DNA of 64,000 nucleotides from Chrysophaeum taylorii. Its lineage: Eukaryota; Sar; Pelagophyceae; Pelagomonadales; Pelagomonadaceae. The DNA is taken from contig JAQMWT010000586.1 in NCBI GenBank assembly GCA_029834535.1, positions 1 to 64,000 on the forward strand, read 5' to 3'. Positions 39,273-48,627 of the stretch are shown one piece after another (the stretch's first letter is position 1; each line of letters begins with the position of its first letter). The position numbers and the translations under genes were made by a program. Below the pieces are notes generated by a model, which saw only the letters and a list, made by a program, of their open reading frames with translations, was not told the origin of the DNA and did no database searches.

Positions 39273-42200
39273 ATGGAGACGAGCGCGCCGACCGGAGACC
39301 CTCTTGTGCGGCGGTCGTTGAGCGTCCAGAGCATCCAGAGCGACGCCCAGCCGGAGGCGACGGTGCTGGTGCCCGAGTCCGAGCTGCTGGCTGAGGAGGC
39401 GGCGGCAACCGCGCGGCGGCGGACGGCGATGGGCCTTGGTCCTGCGTCGACGCACGGGATCGGGGTTTGTTTTTCCGGCGGCGGCGTGCGGGCTGCGAGC
39501 TTCGACTGCGGGGTGCTGTGGAAACTGAACGACCTCGGTCTGCTGAAGGACGTCGACCACCTGTCGGCCGTTTCGGGGGGCGGCTATACGGCATCCGCGT
39601 GGGTGTCTCACGTGGCCGCGGGAGAGCCGCCACCCGAGACCAACGCGGAGGAGATCGACGCGTGGTACTCGCTCGCCCTGGCCCACCTGATTACGAGGAT
39701 GCAGGACAACATCGGGTACCTCGTCACGACGTCGCACTCGCTGTTTTCATCGCCCGGAAAGAAGCGCGGCGGCGCGGCTTACGGCCGCGCGTGGGACGTC
39801 CCAGCGTTCGCGGCCATTTTGGTCGGCATGCCCCTCGCCAACGTGGCGACCTTTGTGATCTTTTGGGCGATGCCCCTCGCGAGTTTCATCAACCTCAACC
39901 ACGGCCACTCGATGCGCGCGTATATCTGCAGCAAGGGTCGGGGTTTTTCGTGGTTTCCAAATTTGGCCACGTTCGGCTCGGTCGCGAGCGTCGGGCTCTG
40001 GCTGTGCTTCAAGGTCGTCGACAAGGTCTCGCCGGTCCTGCCGGACCCCCCGCTCCACACGAAGTGGCTCTTCCACGCCTGCACGAAGATCCTGTTGTCG
40101 CGGACGGCACTGGTCGCTCTGGTGTACGGCGTCCTCGTCGTCGGCGCCATGGGCATGGAAGTCTACGACTACAAGAGGGCTAACGAGTCCGACAAAATCA
40201 AGTGCGCGTGCGCGCGGTTCTACGAGATCTCCGATTTCTACAACACGACGGCGGCCTACCACGCGGTCTGCGATACGACCGAAAGCCCGCCCCTCGCGAA
40301 CGACCGCTCGTTCGCGCTCCGCTTCTTGATCGTAGTCTCGACGGTCTTCGCCGCCGCCGGCTTGGTCGCCGTCCTCGGCAGGCCCTCGCTCCTCGGCCTC
40401 GTCGCGCGCATCGTCGGCCCCTTCATCGGCATCCTCGGCGTCGCCTACGTCGCCGAATGGCGCGTCTTCGGCCCCGTCACGCGCCAGCGCCTCGTCTGGG
40501 GCGGCCTCGCCTACAACGCCAAGCTCTGGTCTGGCTTGTTTTTCGCGAGTTGCGCGCTCGCCGTCGCCGACCTCCCGTCGCGACACGAACTCCCGCGGAC
40601 CCTCCACCGCTTCTACGCGCGCAGCCTCCGCCGCGCCTTCTTTGCCGACGCCGAGGACGTTCCCCTCGCCGCGCTCCGCGACGACTACGCCGAAGAAACG
40701 TTTGGCGCGAGACCGACGGATCGCGTCAGCATGCCGACGACGACGACGACGACGGATTCTCCGGTCCACGACGCCAAGCCCCCCCAATCCAAGGGCTGGC
40801 ACCTCGTGCCCGAGGCGGCGACGCCCAACTTGATACTCGGCGCGACGATCAACGAGTTCCGCCGACCCGAAGACCCTCATACGCGCGGCAAGATGTTCGT
40901 CCTCACGCCGCGCGCCTGGGGCGGACCGCACTCGGGCTACGCGCGACCCCCCCGATGGCTCTCGCTCTCGCGGGCCATGGCCATCTCGGGGGCCGCCATC
41001 GACGGCTTCGTCCTCAACGCCTTTAAATCGAAGGCCCTCCGGCTCGCGCTCCAGGTCCTCAACTTGACGATGGGAGACACGATACGCTTCTCGGGCGTCC
41101 TCGCCGACGACGACGACGCCCGGGTCAAGGTCGGCCCCGTGCTCGCGGCCGCCGTCGAAACGGTCCAAGCCCCCTTTGGCGTTCTCTGCGGCCGCGGCGA
41201 CGACGAGCTCGCCGAAAAGTACCAGCTCCGCCGGAGAGACCGACTCGTCGCCGAGGCCATCGGATGCTGCCCGAACGCCTGCGAAGAGTGCGGCGCCGGC
41301 ATCCGCGTCGGCGACTCCCTCGCCACCGACGAGCTCGCCTCGACGCTCTATTCGCGCCGCTTCGAGATGATGCTCTTCGCCGCCGTCTACGTCCTCTTCA
41401 TGGTCTCGGCCGCCTTTTACTCCAAGTCGGACGACCGCCTCTCTTTTTTCAAAACGCCCTCGCCAATCTTCGCGTCCATCGCCGTCGTCCTCATGGCTTC
41501 CGCCGTCGCGAGCTCCGTCTACGCCTACCTCCCGAACGTCCGCTTTCTCCTCGCGAGCCCCATCATCCAGCAGGTCCACATCCTCCTCCAGATCACGCAC
41601 TTTGGTACCCGCGCGCCGCCCGCGATCACCCTCACCGACGGCGGCCTCACCGAGTGCATCGGCATCGTCGAGCTCTTGCGCCGCCGCACGCGCTGGATCG
41701 TCGTCGTCGACACCACCGAAGACCCTAACATATCCTTGCTCTACCTCCGCGACAGCTTTGACACCGCCCGAAGCCAGGGCTTGTTCGAGGGAGATATCAC
41801 CGACGGCGGATCCCCCCTCGTCAGGCCCGAGGACGGCGACGGAGACCCCGCGCCGAGACTCACCTACGCCGAGCTCCTCTCGCCCCTCGTCGAGAAACGC
41901 CAGTACGCTCGCCTCAAGCTCAACTACCCCGCCGCCGCTGCCGCCGCCGCCGCCGCTACATCAAAGGCCGCCGATTCCGCCCTCTCGGCCGACGTCTTCG
42001 TCATCAAGATGCGCAAGCCCGCGCCCGCCGACCGCAAGTGCGAGCGCCTCGTCGAGCCGCGCGAGGTCGTCGAGGACACCCCCGCCGTCGACGCGACAAA
42101 ACTCCCGGTTCCCCTCCTCGACGTCAACTCGGACCCCCTCGACCTCAACCAGAACGAGATCAACGGCTTGTGCTGCGAATGCTGCCACTACAATTGCAAG

Positions 42201-42470
42201 TGCCTCCCGGTGAGCGAATACCCGATCTCTTTATTCGTCACTCTCTCTCCTCGTCTAGTGCGGCGAGCTCCCGTTCCTCTCCGTCGGCAACCAGTTCCTA
42301 ACGCCGTTCCAGTTCGCCAATCTGTGAGGAGACCTCGATTCTTCTTGCCTCTCGCAACTATGTTTTGACTTGGTGGTGGCGTCTGTCTCTCTCTCAGGTG
42401 CCGCCTCGCGAGAGAGCTCTCGGATGCTCCCCTCAAGGAACTCAAGAGAGTGCGAGGACCAGTCAAGTGA
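39273..42470 (+). CDS. Multi-pass membrane patatin-like phospholipase, three exons
   Basis: The model is join(39273..42209, 42259..42323, 42398..42470), 1,024 residues, with introns of 49 and 74 nt. Splicing replaces an unrelated tail by CGELPFLSVGNQFL and CRLARELSDAPLKELKRVRG. The catalytic site is split. GVCFSGGGVRAASF (64-77, oxyanion loop) and HLSAVSGGGY (Ser101) are at the front, and ITLTDGGL (Asp789) comes 690 residues later. Several membrane helices lie in between (about residues 185-215, 280-300, 340-400, 700-760). Patatin-like enzymes hydrolyse acyl esters of lipids. A Cys-rich CCECCHYNCKC cluster sits just before the first intron, possibly palmitoylated or metal-binding. Confidence 0.85.
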
Positions 42471-43980
42471 GCGCACACGCAAATAAAACGTGCGTGTTGC
42501 CGTCGCCCTAGAGTGCGTACGCGTGAGACGCCTCGCGCGCGTATTCGTTCGTTCTAAGGATGATCGAGCCGCCAACGCCGCCGCCGCCGCCGCCGCCGCG
42601 ACTGGGGAAAAGCGATGCCTCATAGTTCCAACGCGCCACAGCCTACTACTACCCTTTGCGCTTGCGTGTTGTCTCGTACGGGGATGGATGCTTGGTGTTG
42701 TTGTTCTTCTTCTTCTTCTTCTTCGCGTGGATGTCCTGCTGCGCCGATCTCTCGAGGCATTATTATATGAGCAATAAAGAAGTCATACGCTTCGATCGAT
42801 CGATTTAATCGAGTCGATCGATGTACCTAAGAACCGCGGTTTACTAGTCGTCTTATTGTTGTTATCGTCCTTCTCGTCGCGTTACAAGGAAGGGCGTAAT
42901 GTAATAAATGGGCGAATGAATGAATCCCTGACCGCGCGTGGATCAAAGGTCTCGCACACCTACGTATGATGACACGTTTGCTTCTAACAAACAAGGCACT
43001 ACACTACCTATCTACTACCTCGACACTACCGCCCTCTCCACCTGGCTCGTGCTCTTGTCCATAATATTACGGGCCATGCCGACGCATTTCAGGCTCCTAC
43101 CGCTATGTATGCTGATGCGCTAAGATACGCCCGCATCGAGTTCTAGATCACACCGATTCTACCTAAATCGTGTATCATCTGCCTGGCAACTCTATGACGT
43201 CGAGGACTACATCACCATGCAATCTCATTACATTGAGTCTTGCCTACATGCTGATCCTCTTCTCGTTGCTCGTTCGCCACTCGAAGACCTTGACCCCACT
43301 CCCGCTTGTAGTCAGTCCCGACGCTGACTCTTATGCCGTTACTTATCTCACTACAGATCCAAGTACCGAGTAGGCCTGGATGAGCACAAGGGCGAAGCAA
43401 AAGACATTTGCATCGACGAGTATAGGCTTTCTTGTTTAAGAGGACTCAATGACAGCTTCACGTGGCCGGCACCAAAAACACGGACATGCAAAAGGCGTAG
43501 GAATCCATCCGCCAAGGTGAAGCGAGCCTTCGAGCGGCTGAAGAACGAGCTCACCTCCGAAAAGATCTTCTCAATGGACGGCGTCTCCTTGCTGGCTGGA
43601 ACAGTGATCAAGCACAAGGGTCGCTCCACGCTTCGCTTCGCAGGAGGCGCAGTTCGCGAGGGCACCCTCCGGCACGCGATGATCAAGGCCTTCGATCTTC
43701 ACCTCCCTCCGCCGGGCGCAACCGAGGAGTCGAAGTGCCGGTGAGGCCCGCCGAAGAAACCGAGTGCTCTAGCTCTTGTCTTCTGGACCCTTTTTGAGCC
43801 ATGGAGTCGCGAACCGCACAAGATAATATATTCCGGCTGACGAGGCACCTTGGCGAAAGATCTATTCCAAATACCCACATGGCGCGGCACGTCTCCGCGG
43901 CTGAGCGACTGGCCCAGAAACGAACGGGGCAGAGCTCTTGCGGCCGAGGATTTCCACGATGGCTCAGGCTCTTCGAATGT
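42471..43980. other. Gene-poor stretch, no confident gene
   Basis: AT-rich compared with the block to the left. It contains a GCCGCC run at 42577-42600, a palindromic CGATCGATCG / CGATCGATG cluster at 42795-42825, and a modest + strand frame (43388-43741) including FERLKNELTSEKIFSMDG and LRFAGGAVREGTLRHAM that reads like a protein but matches no family known to me. The frame could be an exon or a transposon remnant. Confidence 0.35.
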
Positions 43981-44124
43981 TAAACCGGGAAAATCCCTCT
44001 TTTTGAAATGACGACGTACGATTCTCGTCCCGGGATTTGGGAAGAGGCTCTTCGAATGTTAAACCGGGAAAATCCCTCTTTTTGAAATGACGACGTACGA
44101 TTCTCGTCCCGGGATTTGGGAAGA
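43966..44124 (+). repeat. Perfect tandem duplication, 2 x 79 bp
   Basis: The segment containing GTTAAACCGGGAAAATCCC and ending CCCGGGATTTGGGAAGAGGCTC starts at 43966 and is repeated from 44045 with only the first bases differing. Each copy contains the inverted motif GGGAAAATCCC and CCCGGG. It lies about 230 bp beyond the 3' end of the U2 snRNA gene. Confidence 0.9.
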
Positions 44125-44351
44125 GGCTCGTTGTGTGTCCGAGCGACCGCCAGGGGGCGTATGGGCGGCGTTTTAGAGCGCAAGGGGCCAGACGCGCTGC
44201 TAACCCCGAGAGGGGGGGGGTGGTCTCTCTCTTTGACTATATGCCTTACCGTGGAAGGCACAATGCCTCTGCCTCCGCCGCAAAGTGGGGTAGCGTTGTA
44301 CGGTTTGGGGTAAGGTGTGGTTGGTTTTTTGGTGGTGGCTTTTTGGTGAGG
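44125..44351. other. Flank downstream of the U2 snRNA gene
   Basis: No gene seen. It contains a G9 run at 44212-44220 and a GGTGTGGTTGGTTTTTTGG tract at 44312-44330. On the minus strand this directly follows the U2 3' end and could hold its 3'-processing signal. Confidence 0.3.
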
Positions 44352-44535
44352 GGTCGGCATCGCTCGGCGGTAGTGCAAGACCGAGGACACCTGTGCACGC
44401 CGGGCGCAAGCGCCGCGGTGAGTGCGAGGCGCACAAATTCAGTTAACCATTTCTATGGCAGTGCCATAGATATCAACGGTTAAGCTGATAAGAACAGATA
44501 CTACACTTGATCTTAGCCAAGAGGCCGAGAAAGGA
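44352..44535 (-). ncRNA. U2 spliceosomal snRNA
   Basis: Reading the minus strand from 44535, the 5' end ATCCTTTCTCGGCCTCTTGG is followed by CTAAGATCAAGTGTAGTATC, which contains the near-invariant branch-point-pairing sequence GUGUAGUA. TGTTCTTATCAGCTTAACCG folds as stem IIa. CTATGGCACTGCCATAG is a perfect stem IIb, and GAATTTGTG is an Sm-like site. CTCGGTCTTGCACTACCGCCGAG near the 3' end reproduces the stem IV loop bound by U2B''. Total length is about 184 nt, normal for U2. The 3' end is approximate. U2 pairs with the intron branch site in the nuclear spliceosome. Confidence 0.93.
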
Positions 44536-45030
44536 TGCCCTGAACAACGTGCGCGCGCGGGCGTGCACGACGGCACAGACCTTCGACAACTTGAATTCTT
44601 GGGTCGAACCACATTTTGCGGTACAACGAGATTTAAAATTTACCCTAATACTTGAAGGAAGGGTAAGGAACTTAATTATAGTTTAAGTGTTCGCATCATG
44701 ACTAATGTCTTTGGAAGTAGTAAGGTGTGTCGCCAATGTCTTTGGAAGTTCCGCCCCGGGAATACGTACCGGTACCACCCTGGTCTGTTCTTGTGCCGGT
44801 ACCACCCGAACTGCGCGAGCGCGTCGGGGGGCGGCTTGGGGCACTACGGTGATGGACTGAAGAACGATGGTTGGCGAGCGTAATTTTGGGACTGCTGCGG
44901 TTCCACGGAAAAGGGGTCGGAAGACTGCGCGCAGCGGCCACATCTCTCCTTCGACAACAAAGAAGACGATCTTTACGTTGTGGGGTAGCGTGTTCGCAAA
45001 GAGTTCCGTTGTTGAGTTCGGGTCAGATAA
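44536..45030. other. U2 upstream region and start of hAT relic
   Basis: For U2, transcribed leftward, this is the promoter side; it has a GTGCGCGCGCGGGCGTGCAC stretch (44549-44568) and TACCCTAA at 44641-44648. A short + strand frame (44698-44883) with CRQC, HPGLFLC and RYHPNC could be the remains of a BED-type zinc finger belonging to the adjacent hAT relic. Confidence 0.35.
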
Positions 45031-46050
45031 ATGCAATCAAAATCACAGCCTTTCCTCTCCCAGGAAGGGAGTTCAAGTGGCCGAAATTTTCCGTACCAAC
45101 TACGCGCCCAGGACCTTCAAAAACAAGGTGGCCGATGTCAACCTGATGCGGGCCAGCGTGGGATCCTGCTGCGGACCCTCGGATTCGACGGCTTTAAGAC
45201 TGAGGCCAACACCCATGTCATCAACGTCACCGAGACGGCTGGGAACAAGACCGCTGTCAAGTCGTGCGTCGACCCATGCGAGCGCTGCGAGAACGGCGAG
45301 TTCCTCGCGGAGATGGTCTAGAAAGAGCTTCGGTCAGGCGCCGGTAGCAAGAAGGTCGAGAACGTCTACGCCGGCATCGTCGCCAACAACGCGAGCTACA
45401 ATCGCCGAATCCACCATCATCGCCCGCAAAGTTCCGGCCCTCTTCTTGGTGGGCTGCGTCACTCACTGCCTCGACCTCATGATGGAGGACGTCGCCGAGA
45501 TCCTGGCCTTCAATGCCATCATCAAACGCTTTCTCCGCATCACCAAGTTCGTCAAGAGCCACACCCTCGTGCACCAGGCCTTCAAGCGGATCGTAGAGAG
45601 CGGCGTCACGCTCGCGCTATTCCCTGCGACCCGCTCGCCTACGCCGACCTCACCGTCCACTGCGCCTACCTGCACAATGACAACCTCGCCTCGTTTCTCG
45701 ACGACAGCCGGCGGGCTCAGATGACGTGCCCAGTCTCCAAGAATCTTGTCGACAAGTTCATCGAGGGCGTAATTGATGATTGGGCCCCTCCTCGACCTCC
45801 TCGGCCCGCGCGACAAGGTCATCACTTCGAGCAGCACGATGCAACGGCCTCATGGGTCTACCCGATCGCCTCCTCCCTCATAAACCACGTCAAAGCATGG
45901 GCGGCCTAGGCCACGACTTACCGCTGCTTCGACGAGGCGACCCGGGAGGCGGCCAAGGCAGCCGTCCTCGGTCACTGGAACGGCTCCGGCGCACGGCAGG
46001 TCGGCCTCAAGGACCCGGCGCACATCTTGGCCTGTTTCAATTGAACCCTT
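45030..46050 (+). pseudogene. hAT-type DNA transposon transposase relic (DUF659 region)
   Basis: The + strand encodes, in more than one frame, ILLRTLGFDGFKTEANTHVINV, then VENVYAGIVANNASYN. It continues with FLVGCVTHCLDLMMEDVAEI, NAIIKRFLRITKFVKSHTLV and a downstream QMTCPVSKNLVDKFIEG stretch. This order (l-D-G-w-t ... v-i-N, v-v-x-D-N-a, H-x-l-n-L-x-x-x-D, i-x-k-F-i-x-x-h) is the DUF659/RNase-H core of hAT transposases. At least one stop and frame changes interrupt it and the C-terminal dimerisation domain is not recognised, so it is a dead copy. No terminal inverted repeats or 8-bp target duplication were identified. Confidence 0.6.
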
Positions 46051-46172
46051 CGCCCCGAGCACAATGGAAAGTCCCCGCCGGGCTGGCAGGAGATGTGCTT
46101 CGTGGGCATCTGGGGTTGTGAGGTTTGCTGCCTTAGGTGTGGAGGAGGGGCCAGGCTTGCAGCATCATGGGC

Positions 46173-46844
46173 TCACTCTATTATCGTCGCCGGGGGTGTC
46201 CTTGGTCGGGCTTGTTGCTCTCCTCGACGTTGTCCCGCGGCTTCTCCTAGAGAGCGGCCTTGGTAGAGTCGTCGAGCTCCTTCTTCGTTTACCAAGAACG
46301 GATGGGCGAGGACAATCCGCATCGGCGATCGGTCATTCTTCTTCTTCTTCTGCTTCTTCTTCTGCTTCTTCTGGAAGTGGTCGAGGCATTTTGATTCGTC
46401 AGGCTCCAGGACCTCGCGGAGGAGAGCGCAGGCCATCTTCTCCTCGTTACTCGCGTCGCACCCGGGATAAAGTCGACTCCGAAGCGCATTGTAAACCACC
46501 TTCGCGTCGCACGCGAACTGTCGCAAGACTTCTAACGTAACGTTGTTGTTCTGGTCGGCGTGCCAGAGCGACTTGCCGTCGGCAAGTGTAGGCGACAGCG
46601 GGGTTTGGGGAGATGCGGCGGCTCGCGAAGAGTTTATCCAGTTTGTCGTCGAGGGATCATTTAAGTTGATCGGTGAGCATCCGGATCTGGTCGCTGTGCC
46701 AGTCGACGGTTTCCCGAGCATTGGCCGTGGATTTCGCGAGTTGTTCGCGTACTTGGCAAGCGAGATCAGCGAAAGCTTGTTCGAATCGTGGTTCGTGCTC
46801 GTGCTCCCTTTGTTTGTGCTCGTGCTCCATTTCGTGCGAGACAA
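46173..46844 (-). CDS. Hypothetical Lys-rich protein or exon
   Basis: Part of this minus-strand frame reads like natural protein: LADGKSLWHADQNNNVTLEVL, RQFACDAKVVYNALRSRLYPG and KMACALLREVLEPDES. A KKQKKKQKKKKN run and RIVLAHPFLVNEEGA follow. The first 80 codons look less natural and the initiator is uncertain. It may be the 3' exon of a gene whose earlier exons include the frame ending at 46657. No family is recognised. Confidence 0.25.
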   Translation of the reverse strand: MSRTKWSTSTNKGSTSTNHDSNKLSLISLAKYANNSRNPRPMLGKPSTGTATRSGCSPINLNDPSTTNWINSSRAAASPQTPLSPTLADGKSLWHADQNNNVTLEVLRQFACDAKVVYNALRSRLYPGCDASNEEKMACALLREVLEPDESKCLDHFQKKQKKKQKKKKNDRSPMRIVLAHPFLVNEEGARRLYQGRSLGEAAGQRRGEQQARPRTPPATIIE

Positions 46845-47136
46845 TCATTGGCTTTTTGGTCTTAGTATATAGGTCAAGGTGTCTATCGAGGTCTGCTCGG
46901 AGCACTTGATGGGGACACGACGTTGATGTCGCCATACGGCATGAGAAGCCGAGCCGTCGCGCGCCCGCTTCGTAAATGGCGATATTGGCGAAGATGAGAC
47001 AGCCACCGACCACGGTGGGTGCTCGTCGAATAAACAATGAAATAGAGTGGCCAATAGATATTCTCGAGGAGGGGGCCGTGCTGTACCTGCGAAAAATCGA
47101 AACTCGAACGACGACGCGGTCGATGCAGGCCACCAC
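46657..47136 (-). CDS. Hypothetical protein or exon with membrane segment and charged helix
   Basis: The minus-strand frame contains a hydrophobic stretch (VVGGCLIFANIAIYEAGA) and then a charged helix, SHEMEHEHKQREHEHEPRFEQAF and AKSTANARETVDWHSDQIRML. Upstream, around 47270-47340, another minus-strand stretch (LATGFILVVWLVLIWHAL) looks like a membrane helix. Together they suggest a spliced gene of about 1.2 kb reading leftward through 47.4-46.2 kb, but exon borders could not be fixed. Confidence 0.3.
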   Translation of the reverse strand: MVACIDRVVVRVSIFRRYSTAPSSRISIGHSISLFIRRAPTVVGGCLIFANIAIYEAGARRLGFSCRMATSTSCPHQVLRADLDRHLDLYTKTKKPMIVSHEMEHEHKQREHEHEPRFEQAFADLACQVREQLAKSTANARETVDWHSDQIRMLTDQLK

Positions 47137-47459
47137 GAAGGAGAGGTTCCGGAAGTGGCGGAAGAAGGCTTCGTCCCGAAAAAACTCGTTAGCGCGACGA
47201 TGCCGGACGCGAATGCACCGTTGGAACGTCGAGGCGCACGCGTCGAGTCAACGCATGCCAAATCAACACGAGCCAGACCACGAGGATGAACCCGGTGGCG
47301 AGGCGATAAAGGTCCCCGCGAGAGTGCTGCGACGCAACATCTCCGGCAAGAACATGATCCCGAGCGTGACTACGCTGAACACGAGAGCCGCGAGTGACCT
47401 TAGGGGCATTGACCACCGAGAAAAAAAAACAGCTCAGTACGCCCGCCCAAATTGAATTG

Positions 47460-48627
47460 TTGGATTAGAGCAAGTGCACGTTCGCGGCGTGCGTGAGTGT
47501 TTACGCCGCCGTCAAGCTAACACTGACCAGAGCTTTAAAAAACTACAGCGAAAACACAGGGAAAGTGGCGAGACAAGCCGGGCACGCATCGCATCATTGA
47601 GCTTGAATCACCACGTAGTCTAGTGACGTAGACCTTCATATTGTACCCCCCCCCCATGATAAGCAGCGAGATGCACAGGATCCCTTCGGCGGCTGCCCCC
47701 AATTGCTACATCCTTCGCACAATTGCCGCCTCCGGGTCATGACGATGATACCAAACAGAGCGAGCAAGATCCCCGCTTCTCTGGCGTCATGATACATTCA
47801 GTCGGTCTTCTTCATTGGAGGTGCGCGCTACCTTGATGTATCCTGGGCCTCAACGTTGAGGTCGAGAAAATTCTCGCTCTGAGATCAATGGGGCCGGAGA
47901 ATCACCGGAACTTTATTTCCCTTTTTGGCCATAATATCTGACGTTGTGGATATTTCAAAATTTGTGTAAAATCTCCACGGGGTAGCAAGCTCCTGGCGCC
48001 GTGTAGGGCTCGCGGCACAAAGGGTCGTGCTGAGAGGCAACACGTTGTACATTAAGGATCTCGTTCTGTTGTGGGCAGCATATTGCATTGGCTGTGTAGA
48101 ACCGTGTGCCGCGGGAAAGGTGGCAATTCGTGTAGAGGTGGTATGAAAGCAGCGGTTGTGATGGCTTTGCTGGTGCTGTTGCGTCTTACGTCGCGCGTCG
48201 CGTGCTCTCTTGAAACTACGGACTGCATACCTGCACTATGGTGATGAAGGCTAATTTTCGGACGTTTTTGGAGCCTTTCGCAACGTCGCGAGTCGAGACA
48301 TGGCCGTGGTCGATGTCGATGTCGCTTTACCGGCGAGGTGACGGTGTTATCAGACTCCGAACCCTCATGACTCGGCCGTTACTTAGTGGCCGACGCATGC
48401 ATATCGCGTGACGCTTTTGCGACATGCCCTCATCGCCAGTAGGGATCACTCGGCAACGCAGGACGCTGAGATCCCTCATCGGCCCTTAGATGTCGGTAGC
48501 CGTTTAACGCTTTAAAGTGGGGGGGTCTCCAAAGTAGCTCTTGCTCATGCCTTTTCCTGTCCTATCCCCGAGAAAGAAATAGCGAGATCATGGCACTGGT
48601 GCCGGGGACACTCGTAAGAAGGCCAAA
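47460..48627. other. Intergenic region without recognised gene
   Basis: Contains a C9 run at 47647-47655, a G7 run near 48518 and a hairpin at 48441-48476 (AGGGATC pairing with GATCCCT plus a shorter inner stem). No open frame has a recognisable product. Confidence 0.4.

Noticed and set aside
44570-44620. tRNA-like T-loop pattern GGGTCGAACC
   Set aside because: No cloverleaf arms could be built around it.
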